Shown piece by piece: positions 1-5,913 of a stretch of DNA of 9,873 nucleotides; the first letter of the stretch is position 1, and the number at the start of each line of letters is the position of its first letter. Both the position numbers and the translations under genes were made by a program. The notes below the pieces were generated by a model, which saw only the letters and a list, made by a program, of their open reading frames with translations, was not told the origin of the DNA and did not search any database. Source of the stretch: Micavibrio sp. UBA2020 (GTDB lineage Bacteria > Pseudomonadota > Alphaproteobacteria > Micavibrionales > UBA2020). The stretch is from contig DDBY01000032.1 in NCBI GenBank assembly GCA_002334985.1, positions 168 through 10,040 on the forward strand. Reading direction: 5' to 3'.

Positions 1-567
1 GGTGATGTAGTTGTAAAAACTTTCACCGTTATCAAGGTTGACGAAGAAAATGGAGGCGCGGCGCGGGTTCTTCTCATCGGTAATGATGTCCCCTTCGGGG
101 GCGAAGCCGCTGCTGAGAATGTAGTTGCGCAGCCAGTTGGAAGCGGAAATTTCGTGCTCGATATAGGCGCCGTGGACAGAGGCGCGGATGCGCTTGGTGC
201 CAATCATCGGGCTTGAAAAACGCGCAATGTCGCCAATGATGCGGCCGCTCAGCGTCGCTTTGTCATCAGGCAGCATGTCGGTCTGCCAGTCTCTCGGCAG
301 GTTCATGGTGAAATAAAGGTCGGCGCGTTTGAACGGCATGACGGTATGGACAGTCGTCAGCTGCTCGAACGTCTGTTCGTCATGGATAGGGTGCTGCGGC
401 GGGCCTTTCTTTTCCGGCTGCTTGTTGTCGCCGCCGAACAGGCTGCCGATGCCGGCCATGCGCTCGCCTTTTTTCATGCCGTAGATATCGCCCGCCATAA
501 CGCTGCCCGCGAACAGGCTGGCAAAAGCGAGGGAGGCAAGGGCGGAAAAAACAAAATGCTTCATCAT
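1..567 (-). CDS. Exported protein of unknown function, N-terminal part (runs off the left edge)
   Basis: The minus strand is open without a stop from an ATG at 567 to base 1, giving 189 codons of an incomplete gene. The product starts with two Met and a Lys, followed by a hydrophobic stretch (about residues 5-24) ending V-M-A|G-D. This looks like a Sec signal peptide cleaved after Ala25. The next 35 residues are Gly/Lys/Pro rich. From about residue 70 the sequence has the mixed character of a globular domain, including DLYFTMNLPRDW (83-94), a Gly-rich turn near 108-113 and a closing segment with FFVNLDNGESFYNY. I do not recognise the family. It starts 32 bases after the yciA stop on the same strand, so the two may be co-transcribed. 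A weak GAAAG lies about 7 bases before the start, and ATG 564 is an equally possible start. The mature protein is expected in the periplasm or envelope. Confidence 0.75.
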   Translation of the reverse strand, partial: MMKHFVFSALASLAFASLFAGSVMAGDIYGMKKGERMAGIGSLFGGDNKQPEKKGPPQHPIHDEQTFEQLTTVHTVMPFKRADLYFTMNLPRDWQTDMLPDDKATLSGRIIGDIARFSSPMIGTKRIRASVHGAYIEHEISASNWLRNYILSSGFAPEGDIITDEKNPRRASIFFVNLDNGESFYNYIT

Positions 568-599
568 CTGTACTTTCGTGAAAATGCAGGAAAGGGGTG

Positions 600-992
600 T
601 CAGTTTTGTCCGGCGATAGGCGTGGGCTTGCGGTTTTCGTCGATAGCGACGTAGGTAAATTTTCCTTCGGTGACTTTATGCGCGCTTTCGGCAAGGCGGT
701 GGCGCGCCCAGCTTTCGACGTGCACGGTGATGGAGGTGCGCCCGACTTTTTCCACGCGGGCATAGCAGCTGACCTCGTCGCCGACGAAAACGGGGTGTTT
801 GAAAACCATGCCGTCGATGGCGACGGTGGCGATACGGCTGCCGGCGCGCTGGTGCGCGACCACGCTGCCCGCCAAGTCCATTTGCGACAAAAGCCAGCCG
901 CCGAAGATATCGCCGTTCGCGTTGGTGTCCGCGGGCATGGCGATGGTACGCAGGGCGGGCGCGGTGTCGTAGTCGGGTTTTTCGAAATTCAT
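600..992 (-). CDS. yciA: YciA-type acyl-CoA thioesterase (hotdog fold)
   Basis: The 130-residue product matches the length and sequence pattern of the YciA family, cytoplasmic hotdog-fold enzymes that hydrolyse acyl-CoA thioesters to free acid and CoA. The hallmark segment LRTIAMPADTNANGDIFGGW (residues 14-33) is nearly identical to E. coli YciA as I remember it. It is followed by LSQMD, a central VAIDGMVFKHPVFVGDEVSCYARV segment split by the family's GD turn, and a final FTYVAIDENRKP. The reading frame extends upstream to 1181. The ATG at 992 is preferred because an AGGGGA ribosome site lies about 9 bases before it and because family homology begins just after it. The gene is transcribed away from parE and probably leads a two-gene unit with the exported protein downstream. 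Family and role are well supported; the preferred acyl chain cannot be read from sequence. Confidence 0.93.
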   Translation of the reverse strand: MNFEKPDYDTAPALRTIAMPADTNANGDIFGGWLLSQMDLAGSVVAHQRAGSRIATVAIDGMVFKHPVFVGDEVSCYARVEKVGRTSITVHVESWARHRLAESAHKVTEGKFTYVAIDENRKPTPIAGQN

Positions 993-1017
993 ATCAGCAG
1001 ATTCCCCTATAGCCTTG

Positions 1018-1025
1018 ATTATAAT
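1018..1025. promoter_or_regulatory. Possible divergent -10 element in the yciA/parE spacer
   Basis: The sequence ATTATAAT contains TATAAT on the plus strand (1020-1025) and on the minus strand (1023-1018). On the minus strand it sits about 26 bases before the yciA start, a fitting distance for a short leader containing the AGGGGA ribosome site. No convincing -35 box lies at 16-18 bases on either strand, so this is a weak call. Confidence 0.3.
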
Positions 1026-1086
1026 ATAGGCGGCCTCTTGATGGGATACAAGCGGCGGGCGGGAAAGGTTCCATCGGGCGGGGCGC

Positions 1087-1115
1087 TTGCCTTCGTTTCC
1101 TGAAATGCGTAAAGT
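1087..1115 (+). promoter_or_regulatory. Possible parE promoter next to the start codon
   Basis: TTGCCT (1087-1092) and TAAAGT (1110-1115) are separated by 17 bases, and each matches the sigma-70 consensus at four of six positions. Transcription would begin at about 1122, directly at the preferred parE ATG, implying a leaderless or nearly leaderless message. This fits the absence of a good ribosome site there, but the call rests on two modest boxes. Confidence 0.3.
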
Positions 1116-1122
1116 GCGGCTT

Positions 1123-3141
1123 ATGAACGAAACAGCTAAAAAGTCCAAGAAAATGGCCGCATCCACCGATACTGCCCGCAAGGGAGACTATTCCGCCGCC
1201 GACATCGAGGTGCTGGAGGGGCTGGAGCCCGTCCGCAAACGCCCCGGCATGTATATCGGCGGGACGGATGAACGCGCCATGCACCATCTGGTGAGCGAGA
1301 TTCTGGATAACGCGATGGACGAAGCCGTCGCAGGCTATGCCAGCCGCATCGAAATCCTGCTGGAGCCGGGCAACAAAGTCACCATCAGCGACAATGGTCG
1401 CGGCATCCCCGTCGACAACCACCCCAAATATCCGGGCAAGTCGGCACTGGAGGTCATTTTTACGACCCTCCATTCCGGCGGCAAATTCAGCGGCAAGGTT
1501 TATAATACGTCGGGCGGTTTGCACGGCGTGGGCTCTTCGGTCGTGAACGCACTTTCAAGCGCGATGTCGGTCGAGGTCGCGCGCGACAAAGAGCTGTTCC
1601 GTCAGGAATACAGCCGCGGCCATGCGCAGGGAAAACTCAAAAAACTCGGCGCGACCAAAGAGCGCGGCACCACCGTTACCTTTGTGCCGGATACTGAAAT
1701 TTTTGGCACGGACGCCGTTTTCAGCCCGAATACGATTTACCGCCTCGCACGCTCCAAGGCGTATTTGTACCGCGGCGTTGAAATCCACTGGCGCTGCACG
1801 CCCGAGCTTATCAAGGATGCGGCCAAAACGCCGAATGAAGAAATCATCAAGTTTCCCAACGGTATCCTTGATTATCTGTATTCGCTGACTGAAGGGCAAA
1901 CGCCCGTATCGCCGCGTCCGTTTTACTGCGCGGTGGATTTTCCGGAGGGGGAGGGCCGCTGCGAGGTTGCCATCCACTGGACGGAAGAAGAAGAAAACGG
2001 CTTTCTGAGTTCCTATTGCAATACCATTCCGACGCCCGAAGGCGGTTCGCACGTCCAAGGTCTGCGCTCGGCGCTGTCCAAGGGGCTGCGCAGCTATGCC
2101 GATATGATTAACAACAAAAAGGCGGGCGTTCTGACGCCGGACGATATTTTCGGCTCCGCCACCGTTTTGCTGTCGGCCTTCATCCGCGAGCCGCAATTTC
2201 AGGGGCAAACCAAAGACAAGCTGACATCTGTTCATGCAACACGTTTGATTGAAACGGCGGTCAAAGACCATTTCGAACATTGGCTGACGGGCGATAACGC
2301 GGGCTCCAAAGTGCTTTTGGAATACCTGATTGAAATCGCCGAAGAGCGCCGCCGCGCCAAAGACGTGCAGGAAATGAACCGCAAATCCGCCACGCGCAAA
2401 TTGCGTCTGCCGGGCAAGCTTGCGGATTGCTCCAAAAAATCTTCCGAAGGTACTGAAATATTTATCGTAGAAGGGGATTCTGCCGGCGGTTCCGCCAAAC
2501 AGGCGCGTAGCCGCGAAACGCAGGCGATTTTGCCCCTGCGCGGTAAAGTTCTCAACGTCGCCAGCGCCACGTCCGACAAAATCCGTCAGAACCAGGAAAT
2601 TTCCGACCTTATTCAGGCGCTCGGCTGCGGTACGGGCAAGGATTTCAGCATCGACAAGTTGCGCTATGAGCGTGTCATTATCATGACCGACGCCGACGTG
2701 GACGGCGCGCATATCGCTTCGCTGCTCATTACCCTGTTTTATCAGGAAATGCGCGGGCTTATCGAACACGGTGCGCTCTATCTGGCGCTGCCGCCGCTTT
2801 ACCGCCTGACGGCGGGCGGGGAGAGCGTTTATGCGCGCGATGACGCCCATAAAGAAGAGCTCATGAAAACCGTTTTCAAGAGCAAAAAGAAAATCGAAAT
2901 CAGCCGCTTTAAAGGTTTGGGTGAAATGCCTGCCGCGCAGCTGAAAGAAACCACCATGGACATGAAAAAGCGTAACCTGCTGCGTGTCGTGCTGCCGGAT
3001 GCCGAATTGGGGCAGGCCTTCAGCAAAAAGCCCGAAGGGCCGACGGCGCAGCTGATTGACCGTTTGATGGGTAAAAACCCCGAAGCGCGTTTCGAGTTCA
3101 TTCAGGAAAACGCGCAATTCGTGCAGGATATCGATATTTAA
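1123..3141 (+). CDS. parE: DNA topoisomerase IV subunit B (ParE)
   Basis: This 672-residue protein is the ATPase subunit of topoisomerase IV, which with ParC (not in this window) decatenates replicated chromosomes in the cytoplasm. The GHKL ATPase domain shows EILDNAMDEA (59-68, general-base Glu59 and Mg-ligand Asn63), ISDNGRGIP (88-96) and SGGLHGVG (130-137). The Toprim domain has EGDSAGGS (450-457) and TDADVDGAH (522-530), the metal-binding acidic residues. FKGLGEM (596-602) follows in the C-terminal part. ParE is preferred to GyrB because of the ParE-like HPKYPGKSALEV segment, the Y-x-T-S before GGLHGVG, and the length, which is well below the roughly 800 residues usual for GyrB. The frame also has a TTG at 1087 and an ATG at 1105. 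ATG 1123 is chosen because 1087 lies in a promoter-like sequence, though none of the three has a strong ribosome site. A structured 66-base gap separates it from the first exported protein gene. Confidence 0.93.
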   Translation: MNETAKKSKKMAASTDTARKGDYSAADIEVLEGLEPVRKRPGMYIGGTDERAMHHLVSEILDNAMDEAVAGYASRIEILLEPGNKVTISDNGRGIPVDNHPKYPGKSALEVIFTTLHSGGKFSGKVYNTSGGLHGVGSSVVNALSSAMSVEVARDKELFRQEYSRGHAQGKLKKLGATKERGTTVTFVPDTEIFGTDAVFSPNTIYRLARSKAYLYRGVEIHWRCTPELIKDAAKTPNEEIIKFPNGILDYLYSLTEGQTPVSPRPFYCAVDFPEGEGRCEVAIHWTEEEENGFLSSYCNTIPTPEGGSHVQGLRSALSKGLRSYADMINNKKAGVLTPDDIFGSATVLLSAFIREPQFQGQTKDKLTSVHATRLIETAVKDHFEHWLTGDNAGSKVLLEYLIEIAEERRRAKDVQEMNRKSATRKLRLPGKLADCSKKSSEGTEIFIVEGDSAGGSAKQARSRETQAILPLRGKVLNVASATSDKIRQNQEISDLIQALGCGTGKDFSIDKLRYERVIIMTDADVDGAHIASLLITLFYQEMRGLIEHGALYLALPPLYRLTAGGESVYARDDAHKEELMKTVFKSKKKIEISRFKGLGEMPAAQLKETTMDMKKRNLLRVVLPDAELGQAFSKKPEGPTAQLIDRLMGKNPEARFEFIQENAQFVQDIDI

Positions 3142-3144
3142 TCC

Positions 3145-3194
3145 GTGCCAAGGGGTAGAAGGGCGCGCAAAACGCCCCATGTTCTATCCGGCAC
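3145..3194 (+). other. Long three-part hairpin between parE and the next gene
   Basis: Three nested pairings stack into one hairpin: GTGCC (3145-3149) with GGCAC (3190-3194), TAGAA (3156-3160) with TTCTA (3182-3186), and GGGCG (3161-3165) with CGCCC (3173-3177) around a CGCAAAA loop. It starts four bases after the parE stop and ends exactly where the GGAGAA ribosome site of the next gene begins (3195-3200). No T-run follows, so it does not look like a normal terminator. It may limit read-through, stabilise the parE message or tune translation of the next gene. Confidence 0.55.
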
Positions 3195-3207
3195 GGAGAA
3201 AATTTCG

Positions 3208-3819
3208 ATGAAAAAGCCCCTGTTTTTTATGGTCATTCTTTGGGCGCTGGTTTGCGCCTGCATGACTTTGTGGTCGGTTGCGCCCGCGCATAGCCATACG
3301 CCCCAGCGCGGGGATGCCTATGTCACGGATACGGCTTACGCTTTGCCGCAGCATTCGCAGGAGAGCCGCGGCTATAACGCCGCGCCACCCCATCATTACC
3401 GCGACTATCAGGTCAACCCCAAACGCCTTTGGGAAAACGACCAGTCCTACCAGCGCGATTTGAATATGCTTATCCGCGAAAGCGCCATCCGCCAGCGCCA
3501 GTACCGCGAAAAGGCGCAGGCGGACATCAGCCGCCTCGAGGCGCAGCGTATCGAGAATACCAACCGACATCTGTCGTCGCTGGAGCGTCTCGGCGATAGT
3601 CGCAATAGCCGCTACACAGATTATTCGACATTGGCCAGCCGCCAGAATGCGCGGGAGGCCGATTACCGCGCCCGTCTGTCGCAAATAAAATCCGCGCTGG
3701 AGCTGCAACAGCTGCGCGAGCAGAACGACTTGCAAAAACGCATCATCGCGCTGGATGACGCCTATGCCCGCAAGGAGCCATATCGCAGCTGGCTGGCGGG
3801 GCGCAATCCGTCAAAATAG
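3208..3819 (+). CDS. Exported helical protein, paralogue A of a three-gene family
   Basis: The 203-residue product is unrecognised. It begins MKKPLFF with a hydrophobic core to about residue 25 and APAHS near 25-29, consistent with a Sec signal peptide. Cys16 and Cys18 lie inside the hydrophobic core and do not make a good lipobox. Residues 30-73 are a low-complexity linker rich in Tyr, His, Gln and Pro. From Trp75 (WENDQSYQRDL) to about 196 the protein is highly charged and rich in Arg, Gln, Glu and Ala with few Gly or Pro, as expected for a long helical bundle or coiled coil. That part closes with ALDDAYARKEPYRSWL. The same start and end motifs recur in the next two genes. ATG 3208 is chosen over the frame opening at 3145 because of the GGAGAA site 7 bases upstream and the signal peptide. 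It may be co-transcribed with parE, as no terminator or clear promoter separates them. Confidence 0.82.
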   Translation: MKKPLFFMVILWALVCACMTLWSVAPAHSHTPQRGDAYVTDTAYALPQHSQESRGYNAAPPHHYRDYQVNPKRLWENDQSYQRDLNMLIRESAIRQRQYREKAQADISRLEAQRIENTNRHLSSLERLGDSRNSRYTDYSTLASRQNAREADYRARLSQIKSALELQQLREQNDLQKRIIALDDAYARKEPYRSWLAGRNPSK

Positions 3820-3899
3820 AAGCGGCGGGCGAGGAGCAAAAAGATTTTCCATCCGAAATTTCTGTTGTTAATCAAATATTAAGGATTGTGGGCGGGGTT

Positions 3900-3947
3900 A
3901 TTTTTTCCGTAAAAAATATTGACAGCAGGGGGCATTCCCCGTATCCT
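3900..3947 (+). promoter_or_regulatory. Strong sigma-70-type promoter of paralogue B
   Basis: TTGACA (3919-3924) and TATCCT (3942-3947) are separated by exactly 17 bases. Directly upstream is an A/T-only palindrome, ATTTTTT-CCGT-AAAAAAT (3900-3917), placed like an UP element. The spacer holds GGGG-CATT-CCCC (3929-3940), a short palindrome that could be an operator. Transcription would start near 3954, leaving a leader of about 100 bases before the ATG at 4057. Confidence 0.65.
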
Positions 3948-3996
3948 GTTCGTAAGATCGTCTATCAGGTTTTATACCGGAAACCGCGATGTGTCA

Positions 3997-4053
3997 GGCA
4001 CCGTGAAAGGTGTCGTGTACGAAACAGTTTTAGACAGCTTTAGGGTGGGTGCC
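3997..4053 (+). promoter_or_regulatory. Possible switchable leader structure of paralogue B
   Basis: GGCACC (3997-4002) can pair with GGTGTC (4009-4014, one G-U pair) to form a local hairpin with a GTGAAA loop. It can instead pair with GGTGCC (4048-4053), which overlaps the GGGTGGG ribosome-site region just before the ATG. The two pairings exclude each other, the usual logic of a leader that hides or frees a ribosome site. These are six-base matches found by eye, so chance is a real alternative. Confidence 0.25.
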
Positions 4054-4056
4054 GCA

Positions 4057-4905
4057 ATGGAAATGAACAAACCGGAAAAAGACCAGAAGGGCTATCTTTC
4101 TTCTGCTTTTAGCGCAGCGTCTATCCGCAAGGCTGTATTGTCGGTTGTTGCCGGTGTGACACTCGCCGTCGGTGCCGCAGGCTTCGCAAACGAAGCACAG
4201 GCGCAAACCACCGTTCCTTATGGCCAGCAGGGCGTTACTGCAACGGTTACCCAGCAGCAACAAAAGCCCTGGGCGCACGAAGCAGCGTATCAGGACCGCA
4301 TCCGCCAGTTGGCGGAACAACAAGATATCAAAATGCGCCAAGCTGAATCCCGTGCGCGCGCAGACCTGGCACGCATCGACCAGACGCGTACTTCGCAACT
4401 GGCGAGCTATACCAAGCGCGTCAAGAGCCTGCGCGATGGTAAGCTGGGCGGTGCAGAGAAAGTCTTGCGTATCGCCGAAGCCACACAGAACTGGCAAGCA
4501 CAGCAGGAAGCATTGCGTACGCGCGCCCTGAGCATCCAGACGCGTCTTGAAACGCAGCAAAACAGCAATGAAAAAGCGATGACCACCCTTGTCAATTCGC
4601 TTGACCGTCAATATTCCAACCAGGAACCTTACAAATCGATGCTGCGCCAGCAGCAGTCCGGCAGCTATACGCCGGCCGCAACGCAGGCCACCACGCGCCC
4701 CGCGGCGGCAGACCCGGATGAAAAAATGCAAGACAGCATGGAAAAAGCGCGCCGCGACGCCATGCAGAAGCTTTACAAGCAATATCTGGATGCCGAGGTG
4801 AAGGCAGGCCGCATTCCCGACAGCCCGGATGATTTCTTCAAAAAACGCGAAGCGGAGCAGCAGCACGAGAAACGGCAAGCCCAGCCGCAAACGCCGCGTA
4901 AATAA
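4057..4905 (+). CDS. Exported helical protein, paralogue B, with a C-terminal extension
   Basis: The 282-residue product is unrecognised. A hydrophilic N-terminus of about 23 residues is followed by a hydrophobic segment (about 26-43) and A-N-E-A-Q-A|Q, a good signal-peptidase I site after Ala49. A Gln/Thr-rich linker (50-70) leads to PWAHEAAYQDR (71-81), then a long Arg/Gln/Ala-rich helical domain ending with SLDRQYSNQEPYKSML (181-196). These match the motifs that bound the domain in the genes on either side. Unlike its relatives it continues for another 86 residues: a Gln/Thr/Pro-Ala linker (197-220), then a second charged helical segment (about 221-275) with a Pro-Asp break near 254-258. 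There is no Cys in the mature protein. The frame opens at 3919, but that codon lies in the -35 box. ATG 4057 has a GGGTGGG site upstream, and ATG 4063 is also possible. It has its own promoter and terminator, and probably acts in the periplasm. Confidence 0.85.
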   Translation: MEMNKPEKDQKGYLSSAFSAASIRKAVLSVVAGVTLAVGAAGFANEAQAQTTVPYGQQGVTATVTQQQQKPWAHEAAYQDRIRQLAEQQDIKMRQAESRARADLARIDQTRTSQLASYTKRVKSLRDGKLGGAEKVLRIAEATQNWQAQQEALRTRALSIQTRLETQQNSNEKAMTTLVNSLDRQYSNQEPYKSMLRQQQSGSYTPAATQATTRPAAADPDEKMQDSMEKARRDAMQKLYKQYLDAEVKAGRIPDSPDDFFKKREAEQQHEKRQAQPQTPRK

Positions 4906-4925
4906 CACGTTTACTTCGTAGCCAG

Positions 4926-4959
4926 AAAAGCCTCCCCTCAGACACGGGGGAGGCTTTTT
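4926..4959 (+). terminator. Intrinsic terminator after paralogue B
   Basis: GCCTCCCC (4930-4937) pairs with GGGGAGGC (4947-4954), and the flanking AAAA (4926-4929) pairs into the following T-run (4955-4959). This is a clean GC-rich stem with a U-tract, 20 bases after the paralogue B stop. Confidence 0.9.
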
Positions 4960-5027
4960 CGCTATGCGCTCGGTAAATCGCCGCTACGCAGGGGGCGGAT
5001 TTAAATTCAAAAATATGGAAATTATAC

Positions 5028-5057
5028 TTGACCCGCAGGGACGTATGGGGTTATGGT
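5028..5057 (+). promoter_or_regulatory. Promoter of paralogue C
   Basis: TTGACC (5028-5033) and TATGGT (5052-5057) are 18 bases apart and match the consensus at five and four positions. The 30 bases upstream (about 4998-5027) are strongly A/T rich. As in the paralogue B promoter, GCAGGG lies at the start of the spacer (5035-5040). Transcription would begin near 5064, so the in-frame ATG at 5053 falls inside the -10 box and cannot be the start. Confidence 0.5.
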
Positions 5058-5103
5058 GCTTTATTCAATTCATCGAAAAACAAGAAAACGAATGGGAAAA
5101 GCA

Positions 5104-5679
5104 ATGGAACCCAAGAAAACATCCCGCATTGAAGCTTTCGCAAAAGCGGCCAAAAAAGTCGTCCTTATTTCCGCACTCGCGCTCGGCACCACGGGCTGCG
5201 TGACCACGGGTATTTATTCCGGTGGCGGCCAATATGGCAGCCCGACCTATGGCCAGAGCAGCTATAACACCGCGCCGCGCGGCTATCAAATCACCTACAG
5301 CGTGCCGCGCGCACCCTGGGCGAACGACCCGTCTTTCAACCGCGAAGTCAGCATGTACCACTCGCAGGCCAGCAGCAACGTGCGCCTGCAATATTCGCGC
5401 TACCAATCGCGTATGGCGACCTGCAACGCCAGCTTTACCCGCGGCATCTCCAACAACCAGCGCCAGATTCAACGTGACCGCCGCGACGGCACGTCGTGGA
5501 TTGAAGCCATGGGCACGGGCGCACGCATCAACCAGACCAACGCAACCTATGACCAGTGCCGCATCAACGCACAAGCGACGTTCGAGCGCAGCTATATGTC
5601 CCAGCAGCAGACATTCGACCGTCAGGTTGAAACCCTGAACAAAAAATACGCCCGCCAATACGGCGTCAGCTGGCGCTAA
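5104..5679 (+). CDS. Probable lipoprotein with helical domain, paralogue C
   Basis: The 191-residue product is unrecognised. A Lys-rich N-terminus and hydrophobic segment (about 19-31) end in T-T-G-C with Cys32. This lipobox-like site is acceptable at -1 but unusual at -3 (Thr). A Gly/Tyr/Ser-rich linker of about 35 residues follows. The sequence PWANDPSFNREV (71-82) then starts an Arg/Gln-rich helical domain, matching WENDQSYQRDL and WAHEAAYQDRI in the two upstream genes. The end, VETLNKKYARQYGVSW (175-190), is the same closing motif in shortened form. Cys107 and Cys152 are unique to this copy and could form a disulfide. ATG 5104 has GGGA 6 bases upstream; ATG 5092 is an alternative, and ATG 5053 is excluded by the promoter. 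It has its own promoter and terminator. It is likely anchored in the outer membrane or inner membrane, facing the periplasm. Confidence 0.83.
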   Translation: MEPKKTSRIEAFAKAAKKVVLISALALGTTGCVTTGIYSGGGQYGSPTYGQSSYNTAPRGYQITYSVPRAPWANDPSFNREVSMYHSQASSNVRLQYSRYQSRMATCNASFTRGISNNQRQIQRDRRDGTSWIEAMGTGARINQTNATYDQCRINAQATFERSYMSQQQTFDRQVETLNKKYARQYGVSWR

Positions 5680-5702
5680 GCCGGTTCGGCTCGGAACAAG
5701 GG

Positions 5703-5727
5703 AAAAGGGGGCTTCGGCCCCTTTTTT
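5703..5727 (+). terminator. Intrinsic terminator after paralogue C
   Basis: GGGGC (5708-5712) pairs with GCCCC (5717-5721) around a TTCG tetraloop closed by C-G, followed by six T (5722-5727) and preceded by AAAA (5703-5706) that can extend the stem. It lies 24 bases after the stop. Confidence 0.9.
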
Positions 5728-5789
5728 CATGTCTGTATGCGGGGGCAGACAGCACGGGCAGGGGCTAAAACCGGAGTTTTTCCTTAAAA

Positions 5790-5816
5790 AGCCCCCTGCG
5801 TCTCCCCTTGGGGGCT
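5790..5816 (-). terminator. Terminator-like hairpin, stronger on the minus strand
   Basis: AGCCCCC (5790-5796) pairs perfectly with GGGGGCT (5810-5816). On the minus strand the stem runs into a T-run (complement of AAAAA 5786-5790), giving terminator form. On the plus strand only ATTTAA follows. No minus-strand gene lies upstream of it in this sense, so it may guard against antisense transcription. The left arm can alternatively pair with GCAGGGGCT (5758-5766). Confidence 0.45.
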
Positions 5817-5825
5817 ATTTAACCC

Positions 5826-5854
5826 TTGCGCCAAAGCGCCGTTTTTCTTATGTA
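5826..5854 (+). promoter_or_regulatory. Weak candidate promoter for tRNA-Leu
   Basis: TTGCGC (5826-5831) and TATGTA (5849-5854) are 17 bases apart, upstream of the tRNA by a plausible 50-base leader. Each box matches the consensus only at three or four positions. No better candidate was seen in the 183 bases between the preceding terminator and the tRNA. Confidence 0.25.
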
Positions 5855-5866
5855 TGTCGGGCTATT

Positions 5867-5913
5867 CGCAAGGCAGGGGCGCCATAGGTGCACCTGCCGG
5901 AAGGCGCCTTGCG
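5867..5913 (+). repeat. Leader inverted repeat invading the tRNA-Leu 5' end
   Basis: CGCAAGGC (5867-5874) is the exact complement of GCCTTGCG (5906-5913), whose last three bases are the first three of the tRNA. Inside it, GGCAGG (5872-5877) can pair with CCTGCC (5893-5898). A further copy of CCTTGCG lies at 5824-5830 and could take the same partner. The stem would compete with the tRNA acceptor stem in the precursor. Confidence 0.5.

Noticed and set aside
380..763. 127-codon minus-strand frame across the yciA/exported-protein junction
   Set aside because: It is out of frame with both supported genes. The competing frame 567 to 1 has a signal peptide and a plausible domain.
1123..3141. Assignment as gyrB instead of parE
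   Set aside because: Length of 672 residues and the sequence around HPKYPGK and Y-N-T-S-G-G-L-H fit ParE better. A tree with both families would settle any doubt.
1555..3180. 541-codon open frame antisense to parE
   Set aside because: It lies entirely over the conserved parE reading frame, its translation has no recognisable motif, and such long antisense frames are common opposite GC-rich genes.
5053..5103. Upstream starts for paralogue C at 5053
   Set aside because: ATG 5053 lies inside the candidate -10 box and would put a charged stretch before the lipoprotein leader. 5104 (or 5092) gives a normal leader.
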